DNA of 64,000 nt from JAEUMG01 sp963805405 (lineage in GTDB: Bacteria > Pseudomonadota > Alphaproteobacteria > Rhizobiales > Aestuariivirgaceae). Where the stretch lies: assembly GCA_963805405.1 (NCBI GenBank), contig CAWDUC010000020.1, positions 1-64,000 on the forward strand, given 5' to 3'. A program made the position numbers and the translations under genes. This document shows, piece by piece, positions 1-10,855 of this stretch (the first letter of the stretch is position 1; every line of letters starts with the position of its first letter). The notes beneath the pieces are model-generated. The model made no database searches, was not told the origin of the DNA, and saw only the letters and a list, made by a program, of their open reading frames with translations.

Positions 1-1083
1 CAATATTCGGTGATTTTGGCGGCTTCGGTCTTGGCGCGATCATAGCCGGCATGGAGAGCCGGCTCGATCTGCTTGGGATCGAGAAGGTTCACGCCCGGCG
101 GCGTGCCGGCAATGATGAGCATGGCCTTGGTCCCGGTCGCCTCAAGCGCTGCGACTTCCTTGTAGATGTCATGCGGGATGCCGCTGAGCAGGCTTCCCTC
201 ATAGCCATTCGTCAGCGTGATGATGATCGCGCGCTTCGAGCCGGCGACGACATCGGTATGCGCCCAGACTTTCGAGATGCCCCCATCCATGCAGAAGCGT
301 TGGCCCAGCAAGGTCGGCCCGATGACGCCGGGCAATGACGAACTTGCACCGGCGGCATCTGCAAGAGGAATGTTGTTCTTGCGCGCGACCGCTTGGCCGA
401 CAACAAGTCTATCGCCGGTGTAGCAGTCATTGGCAGTCGTAAAAATCTTGGCGACTGGCCAATCGGTGCGGCTATCGCCGGTGAGCAAGCCAGCGAGACG
501 TTCCACGGCGCTGCCATTGACATGATTATCGGCGGCCAGCGCGGCATGGCCGATGGCGCGAATGGAAGCAGGGCTTCCGTCCTTCACCGAGAAATTGATT
601 TCCTGCGCGCGCTTCTGGCTCAGGTTCGGGCTCGACACGGGCGCGAGTTTCGCAAAGAGCGACGGGAAGTATCCGAAGAAATCGAACTCATCGCGCAGGC
701 GCGCGAAATGGCCGGAGGTGAGCGCTGAACCGGCATAGGCGCCGGCGGACGTGCCGATCACCATCTCGGCGATGTTGAGGTCGACTTTCTGCTCCATGAG
801 CCCGTGGAAGAAGCCGCAATACCAGGCAACGTAATATTCGACCGCCGCCGCCCAAAACCAAGGTTCGGTCGAGGCCCTTGGCGAGATCGGAAACGATCGG
901 CGTCTCCGGGATCGGTCGCGCCAGGCCGTCATCGGCAAAGAGCTTTGCTGAAATCTCGTCCGCGAGCGCGCCGGGATCATAGTCCGAGGTTTGGGCATGC
1001 GCCGGGGTCACCAGGGTGCCGTCGGCGGCGAGCATGGCAGGTGCTGCTACCGCGAGGAGATTGCGCCGTGTAAAGCCAGGCAT
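1..1083 (-). CDS. Patatin-like phospholipase, exported, frameshifted and cut by the window edge
   Basis: Patatin-family serine acyl hydrolase, probably acting on lipids outside the cytoplasm. The ATG at 1083 is preceded by a strong AGGAGG-type ribosome site. Residues 1-30 form a signal with a twin-arginine-like TRRN start and an AHA cleavage site. The glycine-rich oxyanion loop GGGG lies at residues 78-81, then the nucleophile elbow GTSAG near residue 113 and the catalytic DGG further on, giving the Ser-Asp dyad of the family. One extra base near 840, directly after GGGG, throws the reading frame; the downstream frame continues open to position 1, so the C-terminus lies outside the window. 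It is divergent from the amino-acid transporter. Family assignment is firm; the substrate is unknown. Confidence 0.85.
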
Positions 1084-1361
1084 GGAAGTGGCCCTCCTGA
1101 TCCGTTGCCCAATGCCCAAAATTAGAGCGGCATGAGTTAAGCTATTCCTGCATCACATTTCCTGTTCCGCTTCGACATCTAAGGCCTTGTGGCGCCGCAT
1201 CGGCCCGGCCTAACATCAATAAAGGCGGTGCGCGGAGTACCCAAAGCCCTCCGTGCCACGGTCATAAGTCCGTGATCCTAAAATGATGGGCTGCCTCCGG
1301 AATGGCGCAAAGCCGGCGAGGTTAGGCTCGAGATTGATCAACAAGGAAGGACGAAGTGCAA
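1084..1361. other. Divergent intergenic region
   Basis: This 278-base spacer separates the divergent patatin and amino-acid-binding genes and must carry both promoters. I see no convincing paired -35/-10 elements, RNA gene or conserved small frame. The only clear element is the AAGGAAGG ribosome site just before the ATG at 1362. Confidence 0.4.
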
Positions 1362-2161
1362 ATGAAGTTCGTGAGATTGATCATTGCCGCGCTGGCCATT
1401 GCGGCACTCGCCACCGGTGTTCAGGCCCAAGAGAAGAAAAAGCTGGTGGTCGCCACCGAGGGTGCTTATCCGCCCTATAATTTCGTCGCGGCGGACGGCA
1501 TCCTGCAGGGCTTCGACGTCGATTTCGCCCATGCGATCTGCGACAAGATCAATGCCGAGTGCGAGATCATCAAGCAGGATTGGGACGGCATGATTCCAGG
1601 CCTCATCGCCAAGAAGTACGACGTGATCATCGCCTCGATGGGCATCCTGCCGGAGCGCGAGGAGAAGATCGATTTCTCGATCCCCTATTACCAGGCCCGA
1701 CCGCCCTCGTGGCCAATAAGACTTCCGGCATCAAGGCCGGCGCCGATGGCTATGTCGATCCCGGAAGCCTTGCCGGCAAGAAGATCGGCGTGCAGCGCGC
1801 GACGGGTTACGAGAGCTATGCCCGCAAGACCTGGCCGCAAGGCCGAGATCGTGATCTACGAAAATTCGCCCAGACGCCGATCTCGACATGCACCGCCGGC
1901 CGGCTTGACGCCCGCTTCGACGATTACATCCTGCTGAAGGAGGGCCTGTTCGAAGGCGACATCGAAGGACGATATCGAGCGCGTCGGCAAAATATACCCC
2001 GAGACCGTGATGGGCTCGAAGGGCGAAGGCATCGGGGTGCGGAAGGGCGAGGCCGAACTTGCGCAACGCCATCAACAAGGCGATCCTGCGATATGCGCGC
2101 CGACGGCACCTACAAGCAGATCAACGACAAGTATTTCGACTTCGACATCTACGGGCAGTAA
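1362..2161 (+). CDS. Polar amino-acid ABC transporter, periplasmic substrate-binding protein, frameshifted
   Basis: Family-3 solute-binding protein (HisJ/ArtJ/lysine-arginine-ornithine type) that captures an amino acid in the periplasm for the two permeases just downstream. The ATG at 1362 follows AAGGAAGG; the GTG at 1356 is too close to that site. A signal peptide spans about residues 1-22, ending in VQAQ. The mature start contains the family motif TEGAYPPYNF, followed by LQGFDVDF, then DWDGMIPGL and ASMGILPEREE. At least six one-base shifts between about 1697 and 2095 break the second half, but in the right frames SLAGKKIGVQRATGYE, LDARFDDYILLK and DGTYKQINDKYF are all recognisable, ending at TAA 2159-2161. 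The exact substrate cannot be read from the sequence. Confidence 0.85.
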
Positions 2162-2223
2162 GGCGCGAAGCCTGGTCGGCGTCACCCGTATTAGGTAGCG
2201 CCGGCGGCTGCGAGGCTAGCGCG

Positions 2224-2928
2224 ATGGACCTTCCGGCATTTCTCGACCTCAAGGGCTATGGCCACCTGCTGCTCGACGGGGCGTTCCTCACCCTGACGGT
2301 CGGCATCTCGGCCATGGTGGTGGCGCTTGCGCTCGGCATCCTCGGGGCGCTGGCCCGGCTGTCGCAACGCCGCTGGCTGCGCCGGATCGGCGCGGTCTAT
2401 GCCACCGTCGTCCGCGGCATTCCCGAACTGGTGCTGATGCTGCTGGTCTATTACGGCGGCACCATGCTGCTGCAGAGGCTCCTGTCGCTGAACGGCGGGG
2501 ACGTGCGGGTGGACATCAACGCCTTCTTCGCCGGTACGCTGGTGCTTGGGATTCGTCTATGGCGCCTATGCCACCGAGATATTCCGCGGCGCGTTCCTTG
2601 CCATCGCTCCCGGCCAGATCGACGCAGCGCAAGCCTTCGGCATGAGCGAACGCCAGGTATTCTTGCGGATCGAACTGCCCCAGGCCTGGCGCTTTGCCAT
2701 TCCGGGGCTCGGCAATCTCTGGCTGATCCTTCTCAAAGTCGACCTCGATCACCTCGGTCATCGGCCTGACCGAACTCGCCCGCCAGGCCGACCTGATCAA
2801 GAACCCGACCCACAAGCCCTTCACGACTTTCTTCATGCCTGCCTGCTGTACCTCGCGATGACCGCCGTGTCCGACGTGTGCGCCATCGCGCCGAGCGGTG
2901 GGCGGCAACCGGCGTCCGGCGGGCCTGA
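2224..2928 (+). CDS. Polar amino-acid ABC transporter permease 1 (HisQ-like), frameshifted
   Basis: Inner-membrane permease of the His/Glu/Arg/opine family. It starts at ATG 2224 with a short N-terminus and then hydrophobic segments (LTLTVGISAMVVALALGILG). The typical motif VRGIPELVLMLLVYYG is followed by the EAA cytoplasmic loop (AAQAFGMSERQVFLRIELPQA) that docks the ATPase. Single-base shifts near 2547, 2740 and 2830 break it; corrected frames run through TSITSVIGLTELARQAD and LYLAMTAVSD to TGA 2926-2928. It sits between the binding protein and permease 2 in one operon. Confidence 0.85.
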
Positions 2929-2937
2929 TCCGAGCAT

Positions 2938-3681
2938 GTTCAGCGGGATCGATTTCGCCCTTGCCTTCAGCAGCTTCCGGAATTGCTCGGTGGCCTGGTC
3001 GTGACCATCCAACTGACTGTGATCACGGTGCTCGGCGGCATCATACTGTCAGTGCCGCTTGGCGTCCTGCGGGCATCCCCCACCCGGTGGGTGGCGGGCC
3101 CGATCTGGGTCTACACCTATTTTTTCCGCGGCACGCCGATGCTGATCCAGCTGTTTCTGATCTATTACGGTCTTGCCCAGTTCAAGCCGATACGCGCCTC
3201 ATCCCTGTGGCCGTTCCTGCGCGAGGGCTATTGGTGCTGCCTTCTCGCCTTCACGCTCAACACCGCCGCCTACACGATCGAGATCATCGCCGGCGCGATC
3301 CGCAACGTGCCGCATCCCGACATCGAAGTGGCGCGCGCCATGGGCATGTCGCCATGGACCATCATGCGCCGCATCAACTTGCCAAGTGCGCTGCGCATCA
3401 TGTTCCCCGCCTACACCAACGAGGTGATCTTCATCCTGCAGTCGACCTCGCTCGCCAGCCTCGTCACGGTGCTCGACCTGACCGGCGTCGCCCGGGTCAT
3501 CATCGCGCGGACCTTTTCGCCTTATGAGATATTCATCACGATCGCCGCGATCTATCTTTTGCTGACCTACGCGACGCTGTGGGTGTTCAAGCGCATCGAA
3601 GCGCATCTCTACCGGCACATGCGCGGCCACGAGCAGAAGCGCGAACTGATACCCGTGCGGGAAGAACAGCCTATCCGATGA
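2938..3681 (+). CDS. Polar amino-acid ABC transporter permease 2 (HisM-like), frameshifted near its start
   Basis: Second permease of the heterodimeric channel. The ATG at 2938 lies 9 bases after the stop of permease 1; a one-base shift near 2968-2980 separates this start from the long intact remainder that begins ELLGGLVVTIQL. It contains the family motifs FFRGTPMLIQLFLIYYG and the EAA loop (VARAMGMSPWTIMRRINLP), with several membrane segments. It ends at TGA 3679-3681. No ATP-binding subunit follows: the next gene is an unrelated leucine-rich-repeat gene. The ATPase must therefore be encoded elsewhere or has been lost. Confidence 0.88.
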   Translation, partial: VQRDRFRPCLQQLPELLGGLVVTIQLTVITVLGGIILSVPLGVLRASPTRWVAGPIWVYTYFFRGTPMLIQLFLIYYGLAQFKPIRASSLWPFLREGYWCCLLAFTLNTAAYTIEIIAGAIRNVPHPDIEVARAMGMSPWTIMRRINLPSALRIMFPAYTNEVIFILQSTSLASLVTVLDLTGVARVIIARTFSPYEIFITIAAIYLLLTYATLWVFKRIEAHLYRHMRGHEQKRELIPVREEQPIR

Positions 3682-3783
3682 GATCTACGGCGACGTCCAA
3701 TCTCTGCGCACATTGACCAGAGATAGTAATTGCCAGATTGTTACCTATAGTAATAGCGATGCGATCGTTCGAAGGACTCGTTC

Positions 3784-4808
3784 ATGTTTGTCGACTCTGG
3801 ACGATTAAATGATCCACTGACAATTTCGGAATTTGAAATCGCCGCGACGTTTGCCAAGCGTGGAAAGCTCGTCATACAATTCTCTCGGTCTGCGGCCTAC
3901 GAACCTCGTATTCTGCAACAACTGAATAACCTCTGCCGAAAGATGCCAGAGAGTTTGCAGGTACGATTCTACGGCCATTACGACGCATCATTTGATGCGG
4001 CAACGCTTCGTTATCTGCCGGATGTCACCAATCTCTCTCTCGATTGCTTGAGGACCATTCGTAACGAACATGAAATCTCGAAGCTGTCTCAGCTCACGCA
4101 TTTTGGATTCGGCGTATTTGAATTCGACCGTCCTTCTTTCCTCGAAACACTCGATCTTGAGCGGCTTAAGTCTCTTTTCCTTAGCGAGAATCGGAAGCGA
4201 AATTTCGATCTATCCTCACTCGCAAGTTGCTTGTCCCTCAAGGAACTGTATTTGGAAGGACACTGGAAAGGCGTGGGGCACATCGCTGATTTGCCCGATC
4301 TAAGCCATGTCACGCTGCGTGCTTTTGCAAAGGCTCGGGGCCTTGGATTCTTGGGGAAACTCGCAAAGCTTTCTAACCTGACATTGGTTTTGGGTGGCCG
4401 CGAAGAGACGCTCGAATTTGCCAATCACAGTCTCCAAACGCTTCAAATCCTACGTGTAAGAGGGCTGCGGTCTTTAGGCGACCTCTCCCGATTTCCAATT
4501 CTCCGGCATTTGCGTATCGAGGATCAATTGCAGCTAGAGCGGCTCGACCTCACGGCAGCAAACTTGGAACGGCTTATGCTTTTCAACTGTAAGAATTGGC
4601 CACAATCGTTGGGCTTGTTGACCAGCGTCAGATGCGTGAATTCATTGCTTCGCGCGTCTCGCTCAACCTGGATGAATTAAGGGAGTTTGCATGGCCGAAG
4701 ACGATGGAAGTTGTGGGCTTACATTCCGGAAGTATCAAATGGAACGAAAATACCGCGCAGCTCTTGGCTGGTCGTGGCTACAATCGGTTTCGCAGTAACT
4801 GGGCTTGA
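3784..4808 (+). CDS. Leucine-rich-repeat protein, low GC, frameshifted near its end
   Basis: Predicted to encode about 341 residues with no signal peptide or membrane segment. From about residue 75 it shows repeated LxxLxL strands (TNLSLDCLR, LKSLFLSEN, LKELYLEG, LSNLTLVL, LQILRVRG, LRHLRIED, LERLMLFN), the pattern of a leucine-rich-repeat solenoid. One missing base near 4599 shifts the frame; the other frame continues NLATIVGLVDQRQ to TGA 4806-4808. Base composition and codon use are clearly more AT-rich than the flanks, as is the roughly 100-base upstream spacer, suggesting recent acquisition. Such proteins bind other proteins; no partner is visible here, so the role is unknown. Confidence 0.8.
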
Positions 4809-4841
4809 AAGCCTCTCCCGCTCACAGGGGACGAGGACGAA

Positions 4842-6664
4842 TTAATCGCCGAGTGGCTTGCAGGCCGCTTCCAGCCACGCGAGTTCGGGGCCATCCAGCG
4901 CTGGGCCGATCTCCCGCAGCACCCGGGCATGATAGGCATCGAGCCAGGTGATCTCGTCTGGCGACATGATCGCGGGTTCGATCAAACGGCGATCGATGGG
5001 GCAGAGGGTCAGCGTCTCGAACCAGTGCATCGGGCGTTCGCCGCCTTCGATCGGCTCGGCTTCGCGCACCAATAGAAGATTCTCGATGCGAATGCCGAAA
5101 TGGTCCTGCTTGTAGAATCCGGGTTCGTTGGAGAGGATCATGCCGGGTTCGAGCGGCGTGCGATCGGACTTGTTGATGCGGGCAGGCCCTTCATGCACCG
5201 AAAGGAAGCTGCCGACGCCATGGCCGGTGCCGTGATCATAGTCGAGCCCCGCCATCCACAGTGGCAAGCGGGCAAGAATGTCGATCTGGCTGCCGCAGGT
5301 GCCTTTCGGAAAGCGCGCGCGAGAGACGCCGATCATGCCGCTGCAGCACGCGCGTGAAGCGATCCTTCATCTCCGGCGTGGGCGTGCCGACAATGACGGT
5401 TCGGGTGATGTCGGTGGTGCCGTCCTGATACTGAGCGCCGGAATCGATCAAATAGATCTCGTCGAGCTTGAGCGGCAATGACGAGGCATCACTGACGCGA
5501 TAATGCGGGATCGCCGCATGCGGGCCGGCGCCGGAAATCGAATCGAAGGAAAGATCCTTCAGCATGCCGGTCTCGACGCGGAACTGCGCGAGCTGTTTGG
5601 CAACGCGTGACTTCCGTCTGGTCGCCCTTCGGCGCGGCCTGATCGAGCCAGCAGAGGAAACGGCACATGGCAGCGCCATCGCGGCGGTGCGCGGCGCGGG
5701 CCCCTTCCTGTTCGGTGGCGTTCTTGCGCGCCTTGGGAAGAACGCACGGGTCCTTGCCGGAAATGATGGCGGCGCCTGAATTCGCTAGCAGGGCGCGGAT
5801 GCGCTCCGGCGCCCAGTCGGGATCGATCTGCACGTGCGCCTTGGCGGCGCCCAAGGCGGTCAATGCCGCATCAATCTCGCCCGGCGGTTTGACGATGGCG
5901 ACGTTCTTCAGATGCGCCTGCGTATCCTCGGGCAACTTCGAGGGATCGATGAAGAGCTCGGCGGGGCCATCCTTGTGCAGGATCGCATAGGCGAGGATCA
6001 CCGGCGTATAGGGAACATCGCTGCCCCTGATGTTGAAAACCCAGGCGACCGAGTCCGGCATGGTGAGGACCACCGCATCGGCGTCCGCCTTATCCAGGAC
6101 CTTCGCCACATCGGCGAGCTTATCGGTGGAACTCCGGCCGGAAAATTGTGTGGGCTGTACCTCGACCGTGCCATCGGGCTGGCCCGGGTGATCGCGCCAG
6201 ACTGCATCGATCGGATTGCCGGTGACGGGGACGAGCTTGGCGCCGGCCTTGGCGCAGGCTTTCTCGAACTTCACCACCTGATCGGCGGTCAACAGCCACG
6301 GGTCGTAGCCCAAGACCTCACCGGCGCGGAGTTCCTTCTCCATCCATTCTGCAGGCGGCTCTTCGATGAGATGCTTCGGCGCAAAGAGGCCGGTATCGAC
6401 CTGCTGCTTCACCTGGATCGTATAGCGGCCATCGACGAAGATGGCGCCCTTGTCCTTCATCAGTATCGCCATGCCCCAGGAACCGGCAAAGCCGGTCAGC
6501 CAGCGCAGGCGCTCGGCATAGGGAGCGACATACTCGCCCTGGAACTCGTCCTGGCGGGGGATGATGAAGCCGTCGAGCCCACGGCGGGCAAGCTCGTCGC
6601 GCAATTGCGCAACGCGGGCTGAGGAGAGGTGCTTTTCGGAGACGTCGTCGAAGGACTGGAACAT
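4842..6664 (-). CDS. pepP: Aminopeptidase P family (Xaa-Pro aminopeptidase), frameshifted
   Basis: M24B metallopeptidase that removes an N-terminal residue before proline; cytoplasmic. The length of about 606 residues matches the long form with an N-terminal creatinase-like domain (SSARVAQLRDELARRG, RQDEFQGEY) and a second domain before the catalytic one. The metal ligands are present across frames: DSGAQYQDGTTDITRT supplies two aspartates, GTGHGVG the histidine, and LSNEPG and IENLL the glutamates. Single-base shifts near 5605 and 5345 interrupt it. The start at ATG 6664 gives MFQSFDDVSEKH; its ribosome site is weak. Confidence 0.9.
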
Positions 6665-6708
6665 GGCCGTCGTGTAGCGGGAGGGGGAGGGCGATGTCAA
6701 AGCCGTGC

Positions 6709-7473
6709 TCAGGCCATATCAATGGCCGCCGCGTCGTCACGATAGCGCCGCATCCAGTCGCGGCTGGTTTCGTCGGAGAGCTTGGCGACGCCCGGCTTCA
6801 CGTCGGCTGGGTTGGGAGCAGGGGTGCCGAGCGCTTCGCAGATGCGGATCAGGCTCGCTGCGGGATCGGCGGCGAGCGATTCATAGCGAATACGAAGCGG
6901 AGCAATGCCTTGCGCCGCGAACCAGTCGTGCCAAGCCGCATCAAAGGCCTCGAGTTTTTCGACCTCTGACTTCAATCGCGCGAAATCGTAGCGGGGCTCC
7001 TGTGGCGGTGAGAGGCGCTCGATCTCGGTTCCGTCGGGTGCCACATGCCATAACCCGGTCTGCTCGGCCTTCACATAGGATATGGCTTGCTCGAGCTTGT
7101 TCTCGCGAAAGAGATGAATGTAGAGGTTTTTCCGAAGGCGTTCTCGAATCGCGCCCTATCGGAAGGAAGGCCGGGATAGATCAGGTCGAGCAGGGTCGGA
7201 GAGTTCGTCGAGGTTTTCCCGCATCAGACGAAGGCCGAAGATGGGCGTACCGGCTTTACCGACGCGGATCGCCGCATCGAGATAGGTGATGGCATAGTCG
7301 CGCTCGGTCATCGTTGAGGGATCGGGCAGGTGCCACGCGGCGGCCCAGTCGGGCATGAATTTGCGGCCGTAAAAGGAATCAGGCGATGCCGGCGCGCTTC
7401 GTCGAAGCCAGCAGATCGCAAAGAAAGTGCTGCCGGTGCGCGGCGTGCCGCAGATGATGTAGCTGTCGAACAT
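6709..7473 (-). CDS. Stf0-type sulfotransferase, multiply frameshifted
   Basis: PAPS-dependent sulfotransferase of the Stf0 family, which in mycobacteria sulfates trehalose. The N-terminus SYIICGTPRTGSTF contains the 5'-phosphosulfate-binding loop; GTPIFGLRLMRENLDEL and HDWFAAQGIAPLRIRYESLA are further family segments. About 254 residues are expected. At least four one-base changes are visible: two compensating near 7420 and 7385, and others near 7190 and 7125, so the N- and C-terminal halves lie in different frames. Start is ATG 7473, stop TGA 6709-6711. The acceptor substrate cannot be inferred. Confidence 0.82.
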
Positions 7474-7526
7474 GGCGCGCGTGTAGCGGGCGCGAGGGCC
7501 GGGTGTCAAAGCCGGATAGTCCCGTT

Positions 7527-7624
7527 TGTCATCCCCGGACTTGTTCCGGGGATCCACTGTGCCGATACTCCGCAGGCGGAGTAGATTGCGCGATGGATTG
7601 CCGGGACGAGCCCGGCAATGACAG
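7527..7624. repeat. Bipartite palindromic intergenic element (REP-like)
   Basis: Between the sulfotransferase and DUF1254 genes lies an element with two GC-rich hairpins: CCCCGGAC-TTGTTCCGGGG near 7533-7551 and TTGCCGGGACGAGCCCGGCAA near 7598-7618. The outer ends TGTCAT and ATGACA are complementary, so the whole 98 bases can fold on itself. The plan GTCAT-hairpin-ATCCA ... TGGA-hairpin-TGAC is shared with the repeats at 20361-20700 and 53404-53494, though the stems differ. Such elements are typically dispersed and non-coding. Confidence 0.75.
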
Positions 7625-7657
7625 TCTTTTGAGGATCGACGGAATTGACCTACCGGA

Positions 7658-9265
7658 TCACTTGACGACTTCGATCTCGCTTGGCCGCCATTCCTTGGTG
7701 AAGAAAGGTTCGAGCGGGCTGTAGAGCCTGAGGATGGTAAACCAGCCCTTTCCCGGCATGGTCTGAATCCAGTTGCCGCGCGCAACGCCCTCCGGCTGGG
7801 TCGGTCCGAAATAAACCGTCGTCGAACCGTCGGACGCGGCCTCGGCGGCGGGCGAGGGGAAATTCTGGCTGCCGGCGCGCGGATAGCGTTGCGGCGTGTC
7901 GAGCATCGAGCGGGTCTGATTGTCATAGAGGGTGAAGGACCAGAAATTCGCTTCCGGAATGCCTTTCGGCAGGGTGACTTTGTAGGTTTTCGCGCCGTCG
8001 AAGTAGTTCTTATTCGCATCCTGCAATGCGAACAGGTATTGCGAGCCGAGGCCGGGCAGACGCATCGCCATGGCCGGGGTGATGCCGGTTACGCCGTAGA
8101 AGAACGCGGTGCGCGCATCGAGCGTGCGATAGCCGGTCGGAGGGTAGGGCCTCACACCCTCTTTGGTGACTTCCGGAATGGGCGTTTCGAATTCCGAACC
8201 GCTCACGAACAGAAAATTCATCCATGCCGAGTCGGGATAGTAATACCAGGTTGGATCGCGTGGATTCATAAAGAGGGTGCGTGCGGCGGCATTTGCGACG
8301 GCCGCCGCATCGGTCATGATTTTCTTCATTCGCGCATCGGGATTGAACGGCTTGCCCTTGACAATGCCGATCGCCGCCAAGGGGCCCATCAATTCGGGAT
8401 CAAGCGCGGTGGCCGGCTCCTGCTGCACCACCTTGTCGAGCAGTTCGAAGGCGCGAAAATCGCCGGGCGGGATCGTGCTGAAGGCAACGCCACTGCCTTC
8501 GTGGAACACGGTCGCCGGCGGTTCCGCAATCTTGCCCAGCGGCGTTTTGCCGGTGAGAAATTCGGCAACGCTCGTTCCCTCGCCGCCGGGCGCGTAGGGA
8601 TAGATCCTGGTCTTGGCCTTGATGACCTCGACCGTCGGGGCGGGATTGTCTTTCTGCATGAAGGAGCGGCCCAGGATCGCCACGCGGTTGGTCCGCGATC
8701 GGGCGATGAAAAATCCGCCCTCGGGTACCGGTCCGTCATAGCCGGGCGGCAGGACCAGGTATTTTCCGCCCAATCCGCGATCGGGGCCAGGGGCGCCGAA
8801 GTCGATTACCCAGCGCCACCAGAAATCATCGAGCGTGCCAAGTGCGTTGGGCGGGGTCTCAATCACCATCGGACCGCTGGAGAGATCGAGCATGCCGACG
8901 AAGTAAACGGTATCGGCATTAGCGGTGAGAAACAGCGACTTGGCGTCCATCAGCTTAGAGAACACCACGAGTTCATTGTCTTTGACCCCGATGCTTTGGA
9001 ATCCCTCGTGAATTGCCGCCATGTTGACACCCTGGAAGGTGTTTACGATGGCCTCATAGGCATGGATGAAGTCGACGTTGTCGTAGAGCGTGGCGGAGGT
9101 CGCAGCACTGGGGGCACCGTCCTTGAACTCCAGTGGACCGATCCGCGAGCCGACCTGGTCGGGCGTCGAGATGGATTTCAGAGTCTGCTCGGAGACCTGC
9201 GCGCTTGCCGATAGTGGCAAGGCAAGGCAGAGCAAGGCCGCCGCGGTGGTCATCAGTCGTGACAT
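7658..9265 (-). CDS. DUF1254/DUF1214 domain protein, exported
   Basis: Intact 535-residue protein. The ATG at 9265 gives a clear Sec signal (residues 1-23, ending SASAQ). The N-terminal half carries the DUF1254 region (NVDFIHAYEAIVNTFQGVN, NADTVYFVGMLDLSSGPMVIE); the C-terminal half carries DUF1214 (NFWSFTLYDNQTRSML, DGSTTVYFGP, GWFTILRLYSPLEPFF). The biochemical role of these domains is not established. It is the last gene of a minus-strand group behind the 5'-nucleotidase with only 25 bases between them. Confidence 0.9.
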   Translation of the reverse strand: MSRLMTTAAALLCLALPLSASAQVSEQTLKSISTPDQVGSRIGPLEFKDGAPSAATSATLYDNVDFIHAYEAIVNTFQGVNMAAIHEGFQSIGVKDNELVVFSKLMDAKSLFLTANADTVYFVGMLDLSSGPMVIETPPNALGTLDDFWWRWVIDFGAPGPDRGLGGKYLVLPPGYDGPVPEGGFFIARSRTNRVAILGRSFMQKDNPAPTVEVIKAKTRIYPYAPGGEGTSVAEFLTGKTPLGKIAEPPATVFHEGSGVAFSTIPPGDFRAFELLDKVVQQEPATALDPELMGPLAAIGIVKGKPFNPDARMKKIMTDAAAVANAAARTLFMNPRDPTWYYYPDSAWMNFLFVSGSEFETPIPEVTKEGVRPYPPTGYRTLDARTAFFYGVTGITPAMAMRLPGLGSQYLFALQDANKNYFDGAKTYKVTLPKGIPEANFWSFTLYDNQTRSMLDTPQRYPRAGSQNFPSPAAEAASDGSTTVYFGPTQPEGVARGNWIQTMPGKGWFTILRLYSPLEPFFTKEWRPSEIEVVK

Positions 9266-9290
9266 TGTCGTTACCCCGTTGTTGCAATAT

Positions 9291-10780
9291 TTACTTTGCG
9301 GTGATGCGGCCTTCAAGCTTCGGCGCGATCTCGCTCTTGTCGCGGACATAGACCATCACGTCATTGGCGAGCAATTTGGCGTCCCGGGCATTGAGGATGA
9401 CTTTGGCGTCCTTCAGCACGGTGTAGCCGTCGCCGCCGCCCAGCATGTAGTCATTGGTGGCAAGCGTGTAGGTTTTGATCGGATCGAGCGCGGCGCCGGC
9501 GATCGATACGGAGGTGATGCGATGCCCGACAGGCTGCTTGGGATCGTAAGTGAAGGAGAGACCCGAGACTTGCGGGAAGCGGCCGGCGACCTTTTCCACC
9601 TGGCTCACGCCATTCTCCAATGCCTTCTGGATTGCCTCACCGGTGATCTCGACCTTTACGTTCTTGTTGCCGAAGGGAAGCTCGGTCAGCACATCGCGCG
9701 CGGGTGAGCTTGCTGCCGGCCGGATATTCCTTGTTGCCGCGAATGCCGCCGCCATTGGTGATGGCGATGTCGGCGCCGACCGCGGCGCGCGAGGCATCGG
9801 CGATGAGATTGCCGATCGCGGCTTCGCCGGTGCGAACCGTGGCGCGGCGGCTGTCGAGCGGCGTTGCCGTCGAACCGATGGCAACCGCGAGTTCCTTGCC
9901 GAGTTCGGCGTTCAAGTTCGTCGATCTTGGCTTGCGTCTCAGGATCGGGTGTGACGGTTGCGGTATCGATGATGCGGAAATTGGGATGCCAGGTGAGCGT
10001 GCGCGTTCCGTCCTTCTGCTGGACGTCGACGGCGAGGTCGATGGCGATGACGTAATCGGCCTGTTCGTAGGACTCGGCCATCACGGTGCGGCCGTCATAC
10101 TGGGCGAGCAAATCCTGATCGTGGCCCGACAGGATCAGGTCGAAGGCATGGCTTGACAGCATCTCATTGTCTTCGGCGCGACCAGAATGGGTGACTGCCA
10201 CGACCAGATCGGCACCGCCGTCGCGCAACTGCTTGGCGGCGGCGAGGCCTGTGTCGACCGCGTTGGTGATCTTGAGATCGCCGGGGCTTGAGACGACGTG
10301 GCTATCGTCATTGGTGAGACCGACGATACCGATCTTGACGCCGCCGCGCTCGATCATGGTGGTGTCGGTGAATCCGGCGATCTCCTTGCCGCTCGCATCG
10401 CGCAGATTGGCGGCGAGGAGCGGGAATTTCGCCTCGCTCATGCGCTTGAGGAAGATTTCCGGCCCGAAATCATACTCGTGATTGCCCGGCGTGAAGGCAT
10501 CGGGCGGCGCCATATTGAAAAGCGCGATCATGTGCTCGCCCTTGTCGAGGCCCGACAGCAGCGAGGGCGAGATCGTATCGCCGGCATGGACATAGACGAC
10601 ATGGCCCTTGGCGCGCTCGGCCTTGACGACGGCATTGAGGCGCCCGATCCCGCCACGCTTATCGTCGCCGGCAAATTTGTCGATGTCGTTGGTGAGTACG
10701 AATGTGATGTTGACAGTTTCTGCCAGCGCCATCGAAGACATGACGAGAAGCGCGAACAGGATTGCCGACAGACGCCGCAT
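9291..10780 (-). CDS. 5'-nucleotidase / 2',3'-cyclic phosphodiesterase family, exported, frameshifted
   Basis: UshA-type bimetal phosphohydrolase acting on nucleotides in the periplasm. ATG 10780 is preceded by GGAGG; residues 1-21 are a Sec signal (ending ALAE). The metallophosphatase domain shows TNDIDKF, HAGDTISPS, PGNHEYDFG, THSGRAED and SGHDQD. The C-terminal substrate domain shows IGNLIADASR, TNGGGIRGN and GGGDGYTVL. Single-base shifts near 9912 and 9705 interrupt the second half. Expected length is about 496 residues, slightly shorter than UshA. Stop is TAA 9291-9293. Confidence 0.88.
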
Positions 10781-10855
10781 CACAGACCTCCATTATGTTC
10801 CGCGGGGTCATTGGACCCCGGCCTCGATTTCGTTGCAAGGCCGCTCGTAAAGACG

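Noticed and set aside
5834..6622. Long plus-strand frame of 262 codons antisense to pepP
   Set aside because: High-GC genes open long antisense frames; the minus-strand metallopeptidase motifs explain this region.
7889..9214. 441-codon plus-strand frame antisense to the DUF1254 gene
   Set aside because: The minus strand has a signal peptide and family motifs over the same bases; the plus frame has only Arg/Gly/His-rich sequence.
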